A stretch of DNA of 64,000 bases. It comes from Marinilactibacillus sp. Marseille-P9653. GTDB lineage: Bacteria > Bacillota > Bacilli > Lactobacillales > Carnobacteriaceae_A. Shown piece by piece: positions 27,886-35,996 of the stretch. The translations under genes and the position numbers were made by a program. The notes under the pieces were generated by a model. It did no database searches, was not told where the DNA came from, and saw only the letters and a list, made by a program, of their open reading frames with translations. The stretch lies in contig NZ_CAKAKH010000001.1 in the NCBI RefSeq assembly GCF_916618885.1, forward strand, positions 682,001 through 746,000, read 5' to 3'. How positions within the stretch are numbered: the stretch's first letter is position 1; every line of letters starts with the position of its first letter.

Positions 27886-28895
27886 TGAATTCAAAACAGA
27901 AAAAAAGACGACCAAAGATCGTCGTGATTGGTGGAGGAACAGGGCTGCCGGTCGTTTTAAAAAGTTTAAAAGAAAAAGATGCCGATGTCACAGCGGTTGT
28001 GACTGTCGCAGATGATGGAGGAAGCAGTGGTGCATTGCGTGAGAGCATCAATGCTGTTCCACCAGGTGATTTAAGAAATGTCCTAATCGCTTTGTCTGAA
28101 ATCCCGGAAACATTTAAAGAGATTTTCCAATACCGCTTTAAAACAGATGACGAAACACTCGCAGGTCATTCAATTGGAAATCTGATTATTTCTGCAACAG
28201 CAGACATGAAAGGTAATATTTATGAAGCGATTCAGTTACTTGCTAAAATGATGCAGGTAAAAGGGCATGTGTATCCAGCAGCAGAAGAACCTTTAATTTT
28301 GAATGCAAGGTATGTGGATGGTTCTACTGAAAAAGGAGAATCGAAAATTGCTAAAGAAGGTAAAATGATTGACTACGTGGCGCTTTCTTGTGTAGGAGAA
28401 GCACACCCGATTATGGCAAGCCGTAAAGTAGTCTCTGCTATTATGGATGCGGATATGGTCGTTTTAGGGCCCGGAAGCTTGTTTACCAGTATCCTACCCA
28501 ATTTGATGATTCCAGATCTTGGAGAAGCTGTTATGAATACAGAAGCCAAAGTGGTTTATATCTGTAATATCATGACCCAGCTTGGAGAAACGGAGAATCT
28601 TTCTGATGCAGAACATATTCAAGTATTGCATAGACATTTAGGGAAGAAATTTGTGGATATTGCTTTAGCAAATATTGGCAAAGTGCCCGATGAATATGTT
28701 GAAGACATTCAATCCACAGAAAATCTACTTCAAGTGGAGCATGATTTCAAGAGTATGCAAAAAGAAGTTCCGATTATTATTTCGGATGATTTTTTGGAGT
28801 ATAGAAACAAAGGCGTTTATCACAATGGTGAAAAAGTAGCAGAAGAAATCTTTAGGACAGCATTTAATGCACAAAGAACTTTTCTGAAGTTTTAA
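27882..28895 (+). CDS. yvcK: Gluconeogenesis/cell-wall factor YvcK (GlmR)
   Basis: CofD-like nucleotide-binding protein of 337 residues. It binds UDP-N-acetylglucosamine and in Bacillus stimulates GlmS, and is needed for growth on gluconeogenic carbon. Motifs are [14 protein letters not shown] (about 17-30), [10 protein letters not shown] and [10 protein letters not shown], with [14 protein letters not shown] in the second half. It overlaps rapZ by 4 bases and two ATG codons in a row are possible starts. It fits functionally with the nearby pgcA and galU genes for sugar nucleotides, though they form separate operons. Confidence 0.96.
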   Translation: MMNSKQKKRRPKIVVIGGGTGLPVVLKSLKEKDADVTAVVTVADDGGSSGALRESINAVPPGDLRNVLIALSEIPETFKEIFQYRFKTDDETLAGHSIGNLIISATADMKGNIYEAIQLLAKMMQVKGHVYPAAEEPLILNARYVDGSTEKGESKIAKEGKMIDYVALSCVGEAHPIMASRKVVSAIMDADMVVLGPGSLFTSILPNLMIPDLGEAVMNTEAKVVYICNIMTQLGETENLSDAEHIQVLHRHLGKKFVDIALANIGKVPDEYVEDIQSTENLLQVEHDFKSMQKEVPIIISDDFLEYRNKGVYHNGEKVAEEIFRTAFNAQRTFLKF

Positions 28896-28933
28896 CCGTA
28901 GATGATGGAGTTGGTAAGAGAGGAAGAGAAAAC

Positions 28934-29869
28934 GTGTCATTTGCAGCTGAAGTGAAAAAAGAATTAACGATGCTGGAAGTTCATCCGGAACATGCTAAGG
29001 CAGAACTTGCCGCGTTGATTCGAATGAACGGAACATTAAGTATAGTGAATCAAGAATTCTTATTGAACGTACAGACAGAGAATGCAGCGATTGCTAGACG
29101 CATCTATTCGCTGATCAAAGATAACTTTGATGTAGAATCTGAATTGCTTGTTCGTAAGAAAATGAAGTTAAAGAAAAATAATGTCTATATTGTTCGATTG
29201 AAAAGTGGAAGTAAATTAATTTTATCTGAACTAGGTATTATGGATGGGATGCTTTATCATGGTCACGTTCCTGAAGAAATCACGAAAAATAGACAAAAAG
29301 CGAAATCTTATTTGAGAGGTGCCTTTTTAGCAGGAGGATCTGTGAATAGTCCAGGAACCAGTCGGTATCATTTAGAAATCCATTCTAGTTACGAAGAACA
29401 CAACGAAGATATCTGTAATATGATGAAAGAATTTGAACTAAATGGTCGTACACATGAAAGAAGAAATGGTCATATCGTTTACTTGAAAGAGTCAGAAAAA
29501 ATCGCGAATTTCCTTTCTCTTATTGGCGCGACAGGAAGTATGTTCAAATTTGAAGATGTACGAATTGTCAGGGATATGAGGAATTCTGTTAATCGACTTG
29601 TTAACTGTGAAAATGCGAATATGAACAAGACGATTGATGCAGCAGGAAAGCAGATCGAAAATATCAAGCTGATTGACAAAATGGTTGGACTGGATTCTAT
29701 TCCTGATAAACTTCAAGAAATTGCCTTGCTTAGAGTAGAGTATCCAGATGTTAGTCTGAAAGAGCTCGGAGAGCTGGTGCCTAACGGTGGCGTATCCAAA
29801 TCTGGGGTCAATCACCGTCTCAGAAAATTAAATAAAATGGCGGAAGAGCTAAAAGAGTATCCAGCTTAA
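28934..29869 (+). CDS. whiA: WhiA-family DNA-binding protein
   Basis: Protein of 311 residues with an N-terminal LAGLIDADG-homing-endonuclease-like fold lacking nuclease activity and a C-terminal helix-turn-helix. In Bacillus WhiA affects cell division and chromosome segregation. Family marks are [10 protein letters not shown] at the N-terminus, [13 protein letters not shown] in the middle, and the [17 protein letters not shown] followed by [12 protein letters not shown]. The GTG start at 28934 follows AAGAGAGGAAG. The rapZ-yvcK-whiA order is strongly conserved. A weak terminator-like repeat follows, then tRNA-Arg. Confidence 0.97.
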   Translation: MSFAAEVKKELTMLEVHPEHAKAELAALIRMNGTLSIVNQEFLLNVQTENAAIARRIYSLIKDNFDVESELLVRKKMKLKKNNVYIVRLKSGSKLILSELGIMDGMLYHGHVPEEITKNRQKAKSYLRGAFLAGGSVNSPGTSRYHLEIHSSYEEHNEDICNMMKEFELNGRTHERRNGHIVYLKESEKIANFLSLIGATGSMFKFEDVRIVRDMRNSVNRLVNCENANMNKTIDAAGKQIENIKLIDKMVGLDSIPDKLQEIALLRVEYPDVSLKELGELVPNGGVSKSGVNHRLRKLNKMAEELKEYPA

Positions 29870-29958
29870 TTGAAAAAGAGGGATCCTGAAAAGAATTTCT
29901 CGGGATTCCACCTTGTTTTAAAGGTAACTTTAAAGTAAACTAGTTAATTGAGTCATCA

Positions 29959-30030
29959 CTCACCATGGTGTAATGGATAACACCTGAGATTCCGGTTCTC
30001 AAGCTGGGGGTTCGATTCCCTCTGGTGAGG
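29959..30030 (+). tRNA. tRNA-Arg (anticodon CCG)
   Basis: Folded by hand: acceptor CTCACCA / TGGTGAG with discriminator G, D stem GTGT / ACAC with a loop containing GG, anticodon stem TGAGA / TCTCA with loop TTCCGGT (anticodon CCG, decoding CGG), 4-nt variable loop, T stem GGGGG / CCCTC with loop TTCGATT. Total 72 nt and no encoded CCA. The prophage integrase ends 71 bp past its 3' end, making this the probable integration target. Confidence 0.95.
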
Positions 30031-30045
30031 TATATAATCATTTAA
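30000..30045 (+). other. Probable phage attachment site in the tRNA-Arg 3' end
   Basis: Tyrosine integrases of this type usually recombine within the anticodon-to-3' part of a tRNA gene and restore it from the phage sequence. The integrase gene abuts this tRNA with nothing else between, so one att core should lie within this interval. The matching second copy would be beyond the right end of the window, so the exact core cannot be defined. Confidence 0.55.
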
Positions 30046-30068
30046 ACCCCTATATGAAGGGGTTTTTG
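30044..30068. terminator. Terminator between tRNA-Arg and the integrase gene
   Basis: AAACCCC pairs with GGGGTTT over an 8-nt loop, followed by TTGTTTT. It can end the tRNA transcript; on the reverse strand it may also end the integrase mRNA, though the T-run there is weak. Confidence 0.8.
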
Positions 30069-30073
30069 TTTTG

Positions 30074-30095
30074 TTGACCAAGGAATTGACCAAGG
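30074..30095 (+). repeat. Tandem TTGACCAAGG repeat next to the attachment site
   Basis: TTGACCAAGG occurs twice with a 12-bp period, lying between the tRNA terminator and the integrase stop codon. Its position suggests an integrase arm-type or accessory binding site. Confidence 0.5.
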
Positions 30096-30100
30096 GTAGC

Positions 30101-31219
30101 TTAAAAATCGACATGATCAGAAAATTTCTCAGCAAAACTATCACGACTGGCATTAGTAATGTGAGTGTAGATTTCCATCGTAGTAGATGCTTGGCCATGA
30201 CCTAATCGTGCTTGAACTTCTTTGACAGATGCACCTGCTTCAAATAGCAAACTGGCATGTGTGTGTCTTAAACCATGAACATCAAGATAGGGTAAGCCAG
30301 CTTTCTTTTCCGCTATCTTTAACCACTTTACTGGTTTAGAGAGAGTGAGCCAGCCATCATTACGTTCGTTGGTGAAAATCCATTTTGATTCATTAAATTC
30401 TTTCCACTCCAAAAGCATATCCATCGTTTTTTGATCAACTGAAGCTATCCTGTTAGAGGCTTTATTCTTTGGTCCTTTTAAGTAAATCTCCGTTTTGCCC
30501 TCACGTTCTTTTCTTCCTAAAGCTTTGTTGACCATCAAGGTTTTGTTTTTTTCATCTAAATCATCCCAGGTTAGCGCTAAAGCTTCCCCACGTCTTAATC
30601 CAGTAAAGGCGATTAATCTAATTAAAGCTCTGGCTTGCAAGTGATCCCAGTCATCAATGGCAGACATAAGTTTTTTAAGTTCATCTGTTTCGTAAAACTT
30701 TTTTTCTTTTTTTAACGGTTCGACTTTAGGTTTAACAATTAAATCAAATGGATTTCGTATAACGTACTCTTCAGTTAAAGCATAATTCATTACACTCTTT
30801 GCATATCCTATCATTTTATTAGAAGATACATATTCTGACCAGTTATTGACTCCTGATTGTGCAGTAGCGGTATCGAGGCTCTTCACTTTGTAATCCCCGA
30901 AAATAGGGAGTATGTGCAGCTTAAACATTCTGTCCGTTTTTAATAATGTTGATTCACTGACTGATTGCTTATAACCTTCACGCCATTCAATCCATACATC
31001 CTTAAAAGAGTAGTTTTGATCATCCGTTGTGTTAAAGATAGTGCCGTCAGCTACTTTTGCCTCTAATCGTTTAAGAGCTATTTTTGCATCTTTCTGAGTT
31101 CTAAACCCTCTTTTAGTAGTGTGCTTTTCTTTTCCAGTATTAGGATCTACACCTAGATAAATCTTGAACATCCATGCAGTAGACCCGTTGCTCTTTGTAT
31201 ACTTTCTAAGTTGAGCCAT
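30101..31219 (-). CDS. int: Prophage tyrosine-recombinase integrase
   Basis: Site-specific recombinase of 372 residues that integrates and excises the prophage at the adjacent tRNA-Arg. The N-terminal part (about 1-60) is an AP2-like arm-binding region with GKEKHTTKRGF; a SAM-like core-binding domain covers about 65-165; the catalytic domain follows. Catalytic residues visible are Arg209 in TGLRRGE, His315 and Arg318 in HGLRHTHASLL, His341 in LGHG and nucleophile Tyr351 in EIYTHI. All are present, so it should be active. The gene reads toward the tRNA, as usual for Lactobacillales prophages. Confidence 0.96.
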   Translation of the reverse strand: MAQLRKYTKSNGSTAWMFKIYLGVDPNTGKEKHTTKRGFRTQKDAKIALKRLEAKVADGTIFNTTDDQNYSFKDVWIEWREGYKQSVSESTLLKTDRMFKLHILPIFGDYKVKSLDTATAQSGVNNWSEYVSSNKMIGYAKSVMNYALTEEYVIRNPFDLIVKPKVEPLKKEKKFYETDELKKLMSAIDDWDHLQARALIRLIAFTGLRRGEALALTWDDLDEKNKTLMVNKALGRKEREGKTEIYLKGPKNKASNRIASVDQKTMDMLLEWKEFNESKWIFTNERNDGWLTLSKPVKWLKIAEKKAGLPYLDVHGLRHTHASLLFEAGASVKEVQARLGHGQASTTMEIYTHITNASRDSFAEKFSDHVDF

Positions 31220-31238
31220 TTGATTCAGTCTCCCTTGA

Positions 31239-31565
31239 TCAGTCGTTCTTTTTAGCTTTTTTGTTTTGATATCTCAGATAAATATTCAAGTAGTCATCTT
31301 CTAAGTTGTGTGACACACGTACTGGCTTATTTATATTGATATCATGAAGAAGAATAGGGAAACGTTTAATAATTTCCCAATCTTTTGAAGTAGTTTCACG
31401 CTTTCCATATTTCATCAACTGAATTTGAACATGATCTTTGTAGTAATAGACATACATAGCGCCTTTGTGATCAATATCAAATGAACGAGTTCTCTCGCAC
31501 TCTTTAGTTTCCGTACTTTTCTTAATAAAATCCGGTTCTAGCTTAGTTAATTCAATAATAAACAT
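31239..31565 (-). CDS. Hypothetical prophage protein
   Basis: Protein of 108 residues with no recognised domain. It is acidic in the first third and lysine-rich at the end (NKKAKKND). The alternating pattern in AMYVYYYKDHVQIQLMKYG suggests beta strands. AGGAGAGAT precedes the ATG. It is on the integrase strand, 19 nt upstream of integrase, and could be a small lysogeny or superinfection gene. No function is assigned. Confidence 0.6.
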   Translation of the reverse strand: MFIIELTKLEPDFIKKSTETKECERTRSFDIDHKGAMYVYYYKDHVQIQLMKYGKRETTSKDWEIIKRFPILLHDININKPVRVSHNLEDDYLNIYLRYQNKKAKKND

Positions 31566-31633
31566 ATCATCTCTCCTAATTTCGTATTTTTTGGTGATAA
31601 TTACGTACGTATGTTCTTTTTAGTGTGAAATAA

Positions 31634-31670
31634 AAACTACTTTAATTAATTATCGTTAATGAAGTAGTTT
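31634..31670 (-). terminator. Terminator after the AlbA_2/Schlafen gene (reverse strand)
   Basis: AAACTACTT and AAGTAGTTT are perfectly inverted around a 19-nt AT-rich loop; on the reverse strand the 3' arm runs into GTAGTTTTTATTT. It isolates the AlbA_2 gene from the integrase unit. Confidence 0.75.
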
Positions 31671-31742
31671 AATATTTTTCCATATTATTGGACACTGCTA
31701 ATAGCGGTTGAAAATTTAGTATAAAAAAGGAGGTGCGTTTAT

Positions 31743-33248
31743 TTAATTGTTTATATAAAACTCTTCGAGTTGTTTATAAGCATGTTGCAATTGAGCCAAG
31801 TATTCCGAAGTTGATTGGTTCAATGCGTATTTGGTAGAACGTCCTTTTCCTTCTTGAACAATTATTTTTTTGTCTATCAAATTCTTTATTGCTTGATCAA
31901 AATAATATTTGGTTATTTTTAAATTATCTCTGATTTCTGAACTTGATACAGAAGATATGCTTTTTAGTATATAACGTAATATTTTCTTCTCATTATCGTT
32001 TAACTCTGGATGTGAATCGACGATATCAATTTTCCACAACTTTATGATTGTTTTGTGAGCTTCATTTTTCACATCAGGTAATTTCAATTTATTTCTTTCT
32101 GCTGCTTGAAATATTTTAGGCCCTCCAGAACCTGCTCTTTCACAAAGGCCAACTCTTCTGAAAAGAGTAACTATTGTGTTATTTCTAGGTTTCGAATCTC
32201 CGCCTCTTAAAAATTCTTCAACTGAAATTCTCATATTTCCTGGATTAGAAAAAATATAATAACCTCTATACGCTTCAACCTTAATTGGTTCTTCAAAATA
32301 GTAATCAGCATGTATTAACGCATTGGCCAAGCTTTCTCTTAAAGCAATTTCAAAATCAGTAGTCACTCTTGATCTAGACAAATTTTCATCTAATTTAAAT
32401 TCGTCCGCAAGAGTTATTTTTAGTTTATCTAGGACTATTCTAAAAAATTCAAAGATATTCAGATTTGTATAAGAAGGATCTCCTGTAGCAACTCTATCTA
32501 TCCACCGTTCATTGGAACTAGTTTTATATTGATAATCTAAATGAAAGTGCGGAACTAATTCAGTTATAGACTGATAATTTCCAAAGAAAAGTAATCCGCC
32601 TAAAGATAATTTGTATTTTCCTTTTGATGATGTTCTATCCTTTTTATACGCTCCTATTTCAATTAAAATATCTTCTTGTGACATTTGATGATATTTTGAA
32701 TTTTCATCTTGTCCTATTAACATTCTTCTATAACTTTCAACGGATGATGAGTTAAGATCAGTAATATCATAGTTATCAAGCAGTTCGCTATCTAAATTGT
32801 CTTTAGAATTTCGAATCATATACTTTAGTTCATCTTCGGAAGCGTGACGATCTCCTTCATACTCTCTAATGTATGTCTTTTTAATGTTTCCATTTAGATA
32901 TATAGGTTTCTTACTTTGAGGAGCTTCAGGCACTTTGATCTCAATAACCTTTTTCTCATCTATGACTCTAACCTGTACATCTTTTTCTGATATACAATTG
33001 AAATTCACTTTCTGCTTATTGTTTAAGCTATTAAATAGATCTGATAGAATTTTAGCCTCGCTATTAATACCGACTACTTCAAATTCTCCTTTTTTAGGCT
33101 CGGCTACACCGAGAACGACTAATCCACCTTCTGTATTAGCGAAAGAGGAATAAGTTTCCCAAAAATCTTTTGGAAGTGCATTTTTTGCTGTTTTATATTC
33201 TAAATGCTTGCCTTCGTTACTTAATTGACGTTTTCTTATAGGTGTCAT
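31743..33248 (-). CDS. AlbA_2/Schlafen-domain protein with GHKL-like and winged-helix C-terminal parts
   Basis: Protein of 501 residues. Residues about 10-135 match the AlbA_2/Schlafen nucleic-acid-binding domain (EGKHLEYKTAKNAL, then FANTEGGLVVLGV). The middle has the RESLANALIHADYYF and SNPGNMRISVEEFLRGGDSKPRN motifs of the HATPase_c_4-type domain found in these proteins, followed by RRVGLCERAGSGGPKI. The last 90 residues are a predicted winged helix (ILKSISSVSSSEIRDNLKITK). Members act as transcription regulators, and some are linked to phage defence. It has its own terminator and a repeat array in front, so it is probably autonomous cargo in the lysogeny arm. Confidence 0.8.
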   Translation of the reverse strand: MTPIRKRQLSNEGKHLEYKTAKNALPKDFWETYSSFANTEGGLVVLGVAEPKKGEFEVVGINSEAKILSDLFNSLNNKQKVNFNCISEKDVQVRVIDEKKVIEIKVPEAPQSKKPIYLNGNIKKTYIREYEGDRHASEDELKYMIRNSKDNLDSELLDNYDITDLNSSSVESYRRMLIGQDENSKYHQMSQEDILIEIGAYKKDRTSSKGKYKLSLGGLLFFGNYQSITELVPHFHLDYQYKTSSNERWIDRVATGDPSYTNLNIFEFFRIVLDKLKITLADEFKLDENLSRSRVTTDFEIALRESLANALIHADYYFEEPIKVEAYRGYYIFSNPGNMRISVEEFLRGGDSKPRNNTIVTLFRRVGLCERAGSGGPKIFQAAERNKLKLPDVKNEAHKTIIKLWKIDIVDSHPELNDNEKKILRYILKSISSVSSSEIRDNLKITKYYFDQAIKNLIDKKIIVQEGKGRSTKYALNQSTSEYLAQLQHAYKQLEEFYINN

Positions 33249-33270
33249 TTTAGTATCCTCATCTATAGTA

Positions 33271-33398
33271 TTCTACTGATTATATTAAATTTCTACCGAT
33301 TAGCTAATATAAATTTTCCTTTTATAATAGACTTTTATCTAACAATTCTACTGATTAGCGAAGAATTTCTACCGATTAGCTAAAAATATCTGCTAATT
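33271..33398 (+). repeat. Iteron-like repeats upstream of the AlbA_2/Schlafen gene
   Basis: The unit TTCTACYGATTAGCTAA occurs at 33271 (partial), 33291-33307, 33346-33362 (GCGAA end) and 33367-33383, with a degenerate copy at about 33388-33398. Within pairs the period is 20-21 bp, about two helical turns. The array lies 23 to 150 bp upstream of the AlbA_2 start on the reverse strand, and a reverse-strand TATAAT (33284-33279) sits within it. This fits operator sites, perhaps for the winged-helix protein itself. Confidence 0.65.
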
Positions 33399-33495
33399 AA
33401 TTAAAATATTCTATTATTTTATCAGTCATTCCTTGGCGAACGGGGAGGTATGTTTTTTACTGAGTAAAGACATTCCTAGACTAAGATATCCAAGT

Positions 33496-33873
33496 TCAAT
33501 TATGAATCTTCAAATCTACATCATCATTGAAAGATTTAAAGCTAAAAACGACTTTTCCAACAACTTTTATACTATCTAAATTAGTAATACTCAGCTCTGT
33601 TTCAAAATCAAAATACGAAGAAGTCGACTTGAGTAGGAGAGTGTTCTCTTTTTTAGTTACTTGAACAGTCATTTCTTTTTCAGCAGTGAGTCCATTGGAT
33701 TCAATCGTAACGAAATCTCCATTTTGAATAGTACTCCAAAAATCCGGTTTAACATTAGTATCAATTGCAATAATTGAGCCATTTGTAAAGTAGGGATTAT
33801 CATTAGTTGTTGTCACCTTAGAGAAAATCAAGTCATCTATATTCAAGTTTGGTGTATTAATCATTAAATGCAT
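33496..33873 (-). CDS. Hypothetical protein with a possible LexA/S24-like beta fold
   Basis: Protein of 125 residues in the lysogeny arm. The pattern GSIIAID, then NGDFVTIES, then KVVGKVVFSFKSF recalls the C-terminal beta domain of S24/LexA peptidases, but the catalytic Ser-Met motif is missing and no DNA-binding domain is present. It could be a dominant-negative or structural relative, or unrelated. AGAGG precedes the ATG. It lies 19 nt after the SHOCT-protein gene and reads in the same direction, so it is probably in the repressor operon. Confidence 0.5.
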   Translation of the reverse strand: MHLMINTPNLNIDDLIFSKVTTTNDNPYFTNGSIIAIDTNVKPDFWSTIQNGDFVTIESNGLTAEKEMTVQVTKKENTLLLKSTSSYFDFETELSITNLDSIKVVGKVVFSFKSFNDDVDLKIHN

Positions 33874-33892
33874 TAAATCATTCCTCTGGAAA

Positions 33893-34786
33893 TTAGTTTA
33901 GTAATTCTTTCTTCTTAGCATCAAACTCATCTTTACTAATTATCTCTAGATCCAACAATTCCTTGTATTCTTTCAACAAATCTATATTAGATTTTTCAGC
34001 AACAATTAGAGGAGTAGGAACGTCTTTTTGTTCGACTGTAGGTAAATACTTAATTAAACGCTCGTTCTTCTGATTCACTTTAACTACTATACGTCTGATG
34101 CTTTGATCCTCTATTTTCCTGAGCACAATCATAGCAGTTGAATTGTCTTTTTTTATAATCTCTTTCTCTTTAGCTGTCATTGCTCCAACGATTGCGCCAG
34201 CACCAGGCAAAATCATATTTCCAACGATTGCTCTACCTAGCCACTTTTTCTTTTTTTCAGTATCAATTGAATTTGTGACTACTGTTTCCACGATCGAATA
34301 TTGTGATTTAAAACCTTCTGCTGTACTGGACTCAACTAATGCATTACCCTTATCGTCATGGTGAAAAGTAATAACTTTTAATGAATTATACGGATCGGTA
34401 TCGTTTAAAACTTCAAGAATTAAGCGCTCATGATTATCGCCTAATACTTCTTCAGCATATTCTTGTAATTTAGATAGCCTTTTAATCGGATTCGTATTGT
34501 CTTGATTAATAACATTTTTATCTAACAGATTAAGTAAGTCATCAATATAGGTAGCTTGTTTCTTTGTATGTTCAATATATTTGAAATTAAAAGGATCAGG
34601 TTTGTCTATGTTTTTTCCATCAGTACTTATGTATATTGAAGCAAATTGATTATTCATAAGACTGAAAGGTCTTCTGTAGATACATTGTATGTCGTCTAAA
34701 GGAATCGATTTTTTATCAATAGTTAAGCGTTCTCCATCATAAGTCACTTTAGTTTTGAGTATTCTTCCAAACTTAGCTTCAAACAT
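33893..34786 (-). CDS. SHOCT-domain protein with PH-like N-terminus
   Basis: Protein of 297 residues. Residues about 1-85 look like a DUF4429/PH-like beta domain (GERLTIDKKSIPLDDIQCIYRR). A glycine-rich segment GNMILPGAGAIVGAMTAKEKE lies near the middle, and the last 30 residues are a SHOCT motif (LLKEYKELLDLEIISKDEFDAKKKELL). Such proteins are common next to phage repressors, but their job is unknown. The start at 34786 has AGGAG 7 nt upstream; the ATG at 34801, which overlaps the previous stop, lies before that site. Confidence 0.65.
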   Translation of the reverse strand: MFEAKFGRILKTKVTYDGERLTIDKKSIPLDDIQCIYRRPFSLMNNQFASIYISTDGKNIDKPDPFNFKYIEHTKKQATYIDDLLNLLDKNVINQDNTNPIKRLSKLQEYAEEVLGDNHERLILEVLNDTDPYNSLKVITFHHDDKGNALVESSTAEGFKSQYSIVETVVTNSIDTEKKKKWLGRAIVGNMILPGAGAIVGAMTAKEKEIIKKDNSTAMIVLRKIEDQSIRRIVVKVNQKNERLIKYLPTVEQKDVPTPLIVAEKSNIDLLKEYKELLDLEIISKDEFDAKKKELLN

Positions 34787-34797
34787 TTTTATTCTCC

Positions 34798-35235
34798 TCA
34801 TAAGTATTTTTCCGACAACTCCATCGGTAAGCCGTATAAATTCTCTAAGTCTTGTTTAGTCATGGACTCTACTCCGTATTCTTCAATAAAAAGGTTTAAA
34901 CAAACTATGGTAGCGAATAAATCGGCTTCATGTTCTATCTTGCTACGATTCTTGCTATTTTGAGTATAGTAACTAACAATGTCCTCATGTTCTAGAGCAT
35001 GATGAAGTTCATGAGCCAGTACAAAATAGCGTTTATTACTAGTTTCAATTTTTTCTGATATTAAGATAACCTTATCGTCAAAAACCTTTTGATATAAACC
35101 ATTTGGATATTCCAAAAAATCAACATATTGTACTTCGATACCTAGTTCTTCAATTAGATAGATCGGATTCACAGTTGAATATTCATCTCTCAGTTGCATT
35201 AACAAATCTTTCATGTGTTCAGTCTGTTCGGTCAT
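34798..35235 (-). CDS. ImmA/IrrE-type metallopeptidase
   Basis: Zinc-dependent protease of 145 residues with HELHHALEH (HExxH motif) and a downstream Glu region EHEADLFATIVCL, as in ImmA of ICEBs1 and IrrE. ImmA cleaves the immunity repressor on SOS or quorum signals, so its partner here is most likely the XRE repressor whose gene its start overlaps. The ATG at 35235 has AAGG 8 nt upstream; GTG 35244 is an alternative. This gives a RecA-dependent or peptide-dependent induction route that does not need a self-cleaving repressor. Confidence 0.88.
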   Translation of the reverse strand: MTEQTEHMKDLLMQLRDEYSTVNPIYLIEELGIEVQYVDFLEYPNGLYQKVFDDKVILISEKIETSNKRYFVLAHELHHALEHEDIVSYYTQNSKNRSKIEHEADLFATIVCLNLFIEEYGVESMTKQDLENLYGLPMELSEKYL

Positions 35236-35602
35236 TACCACCACCTTCTTTACGTTTCTTAGCTTTCTCCCAAAAAAGCCCAGTAATAATATCTTTCACT
35301 CGTTGTCTTTCTTCTTCTGTAAGGTTCTCTCCGCCATAAGACATATTAGCGTGATTGTCTAAAAAATCGTCTAACGCTACAACATCATTAGAAGAAGCCC
35401 ATTCAGGAGCATCTCTGCCTAAAAGGTAATCGGTAGATACTTCAAAAAAATCAGCCATCCTTTGCAGAGTGTCAGTGTCAGGATCACGGTTTTCAGACTC
35501 ATACATAGCGTATGTGGTTCTTCCAATGCCTAACTTATCCGCTACTTCCTTTTGAGTTAAAGACTTTTCTTTCCTTTTTTCTTTCAATCTATGACCTAAC
35601 AT
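35219..35602 (-). CDS. XRE-family phage repressor (CI-like)
   Basis: Transcription repressor of 127 residues. The helix-turn-helix lies at about 1-60 ([34 protein letters not shown]); a helical C-terminal part rich in Asp, Glu and Lys follows. There is no S24 protease domain, matching dependence on the ImmA-type peptidase next to it. The ATG at 35602 follows AGGAG; further upstream, the frame runs into the operator region. The HTH closely resembles that of the divergent Cro-like protein ([11 protein letters not shown] versus [11 protein letters not shown]), so both should bind the same operators. Confidence 0.9.
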   Translation of the reverse strand: MLGHRLKEKRKEKSLTQKEVADKLGIGRTTYAMYESENRDPDTDTLQRMADFFEVSTDYLLGRDAPEWASSNDVVALDDFLDNHANMSYGGENLTEEERQRVKDIITGLFWEKAKKRKEGGGNDRTD

Positions 35603-35640
35603 ATAAGTTGCTCCTATCGGTTTTCTCTTAGATAGAATAC

Positions 35641-35692
35641 TACACAATTCGTGACATTTAAAGAAAATTGAATATATTCTACAAAAAGTGAC
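35641..35692 (-). promoter_or_regulatory. Switch operators on the repressor side
   Basis: Two 15-bp sites read on the reverse strand: GTCACGAATTGTGTA at 35655-35641 and the weaker GTCACTTTTTGTAGA at 35692-35678. They match the consensus GTCACGnAnnGTGTA defined by the stronger copies to the right. They flank the region between the repressor start and its presumed promoter (reverse-strand TATAAT at 35698-35693), suggesting autoregulation. Confidence 0.65.
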
Positions 35693-35700
35693 ATTATAGG

Positions 35701-35749
35701 TTGACAAGTCACGTAGTGTGTATTATAGTTTAATTACACGATACGTGAC
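35701..35749 (+). promoter_or_regulatory. Early rightward promoter with two operators
   Basis: A near-consensus promoter, TTGACA (35701-35706), 17 bp, TATAGT (35724-35729), drives the Cro-like gene. Operator GTCACGTAGTGTGTA (35708-35722) fills its spacer, and a second, GTCACGTATCGTGTA on the reverse strand (35749-35735), lies just downstream. The second contains the palindrome CACG-ATA-CGTG. Repressor binding would block RNA polymerase directly. Confidence 0.8.
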
Positions 35750-35771
35750 ATAATGAAAGCGAGGTGATTAT

Positions 35772-35996
35772 ATGAAAAATAGAATCTGGCTCAAAGAGAT
35801 TAGAGAAAAAAGTAATTTAACTCAGGAAGAAATGGCACAGACTCTAGGCTTACCTAGAACTACCTACGCTATGTACGAATTAGGCGAAAGAACGCCTAGT
35901 CCACAAAGAGCAATCGAATTGGGTCGCAAACTTAACGTAGAGTGGAGTATTTTTTTTACAACAGAGAGTCACGTAGTGTGTAATATTAGTTCTTAA
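35772..35996 (+). CDS. Cro-like XRE-family regulator
   Basis: DNA-binding protein of 74 residues, almost all helix-turn-helix: [37 protein letters not shown] region at about residues 6-42. It is divergent from the repressor, the first gene of the early rightward operon, and its recognition helix nearly equals that of the repressor, the usual Cro/CI relationship. GAGGTGAT precedes the ATG. Its own 3' end (35968-35982) contains a third exact copy of the operator, and the last residues (SHVVCNISS) are encoded by it. Confidence 0.88.
   Translation: MKNRIWLKEIREKSNLTQEEMAQTLGLPRTTYAMYELGERTPSPQRAIELGRKLNVEWSIFFTTESHVVCNISS

Noticed and set aside
29492-29815. Reverse-strand frame of 107 codons inside whiA
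   Set aside because: Antisense shadow of a conserved gene; composition follows the whiA codon pattern in reverse.
29880-29935. Terminator after whiA
   Set aside because: GGATCCTGA and TCGGGATTCC can pair only with bulges and the following T-run is weak, so it was not listed as a feature.
33271-33398. Possible CRISPR array
   Set aside because: The repeats are only about 14-17 bp, spacers between adjacent copies are 3-4 bp, spacing is irregular and no cas genes are near. They fit operator iterons better.
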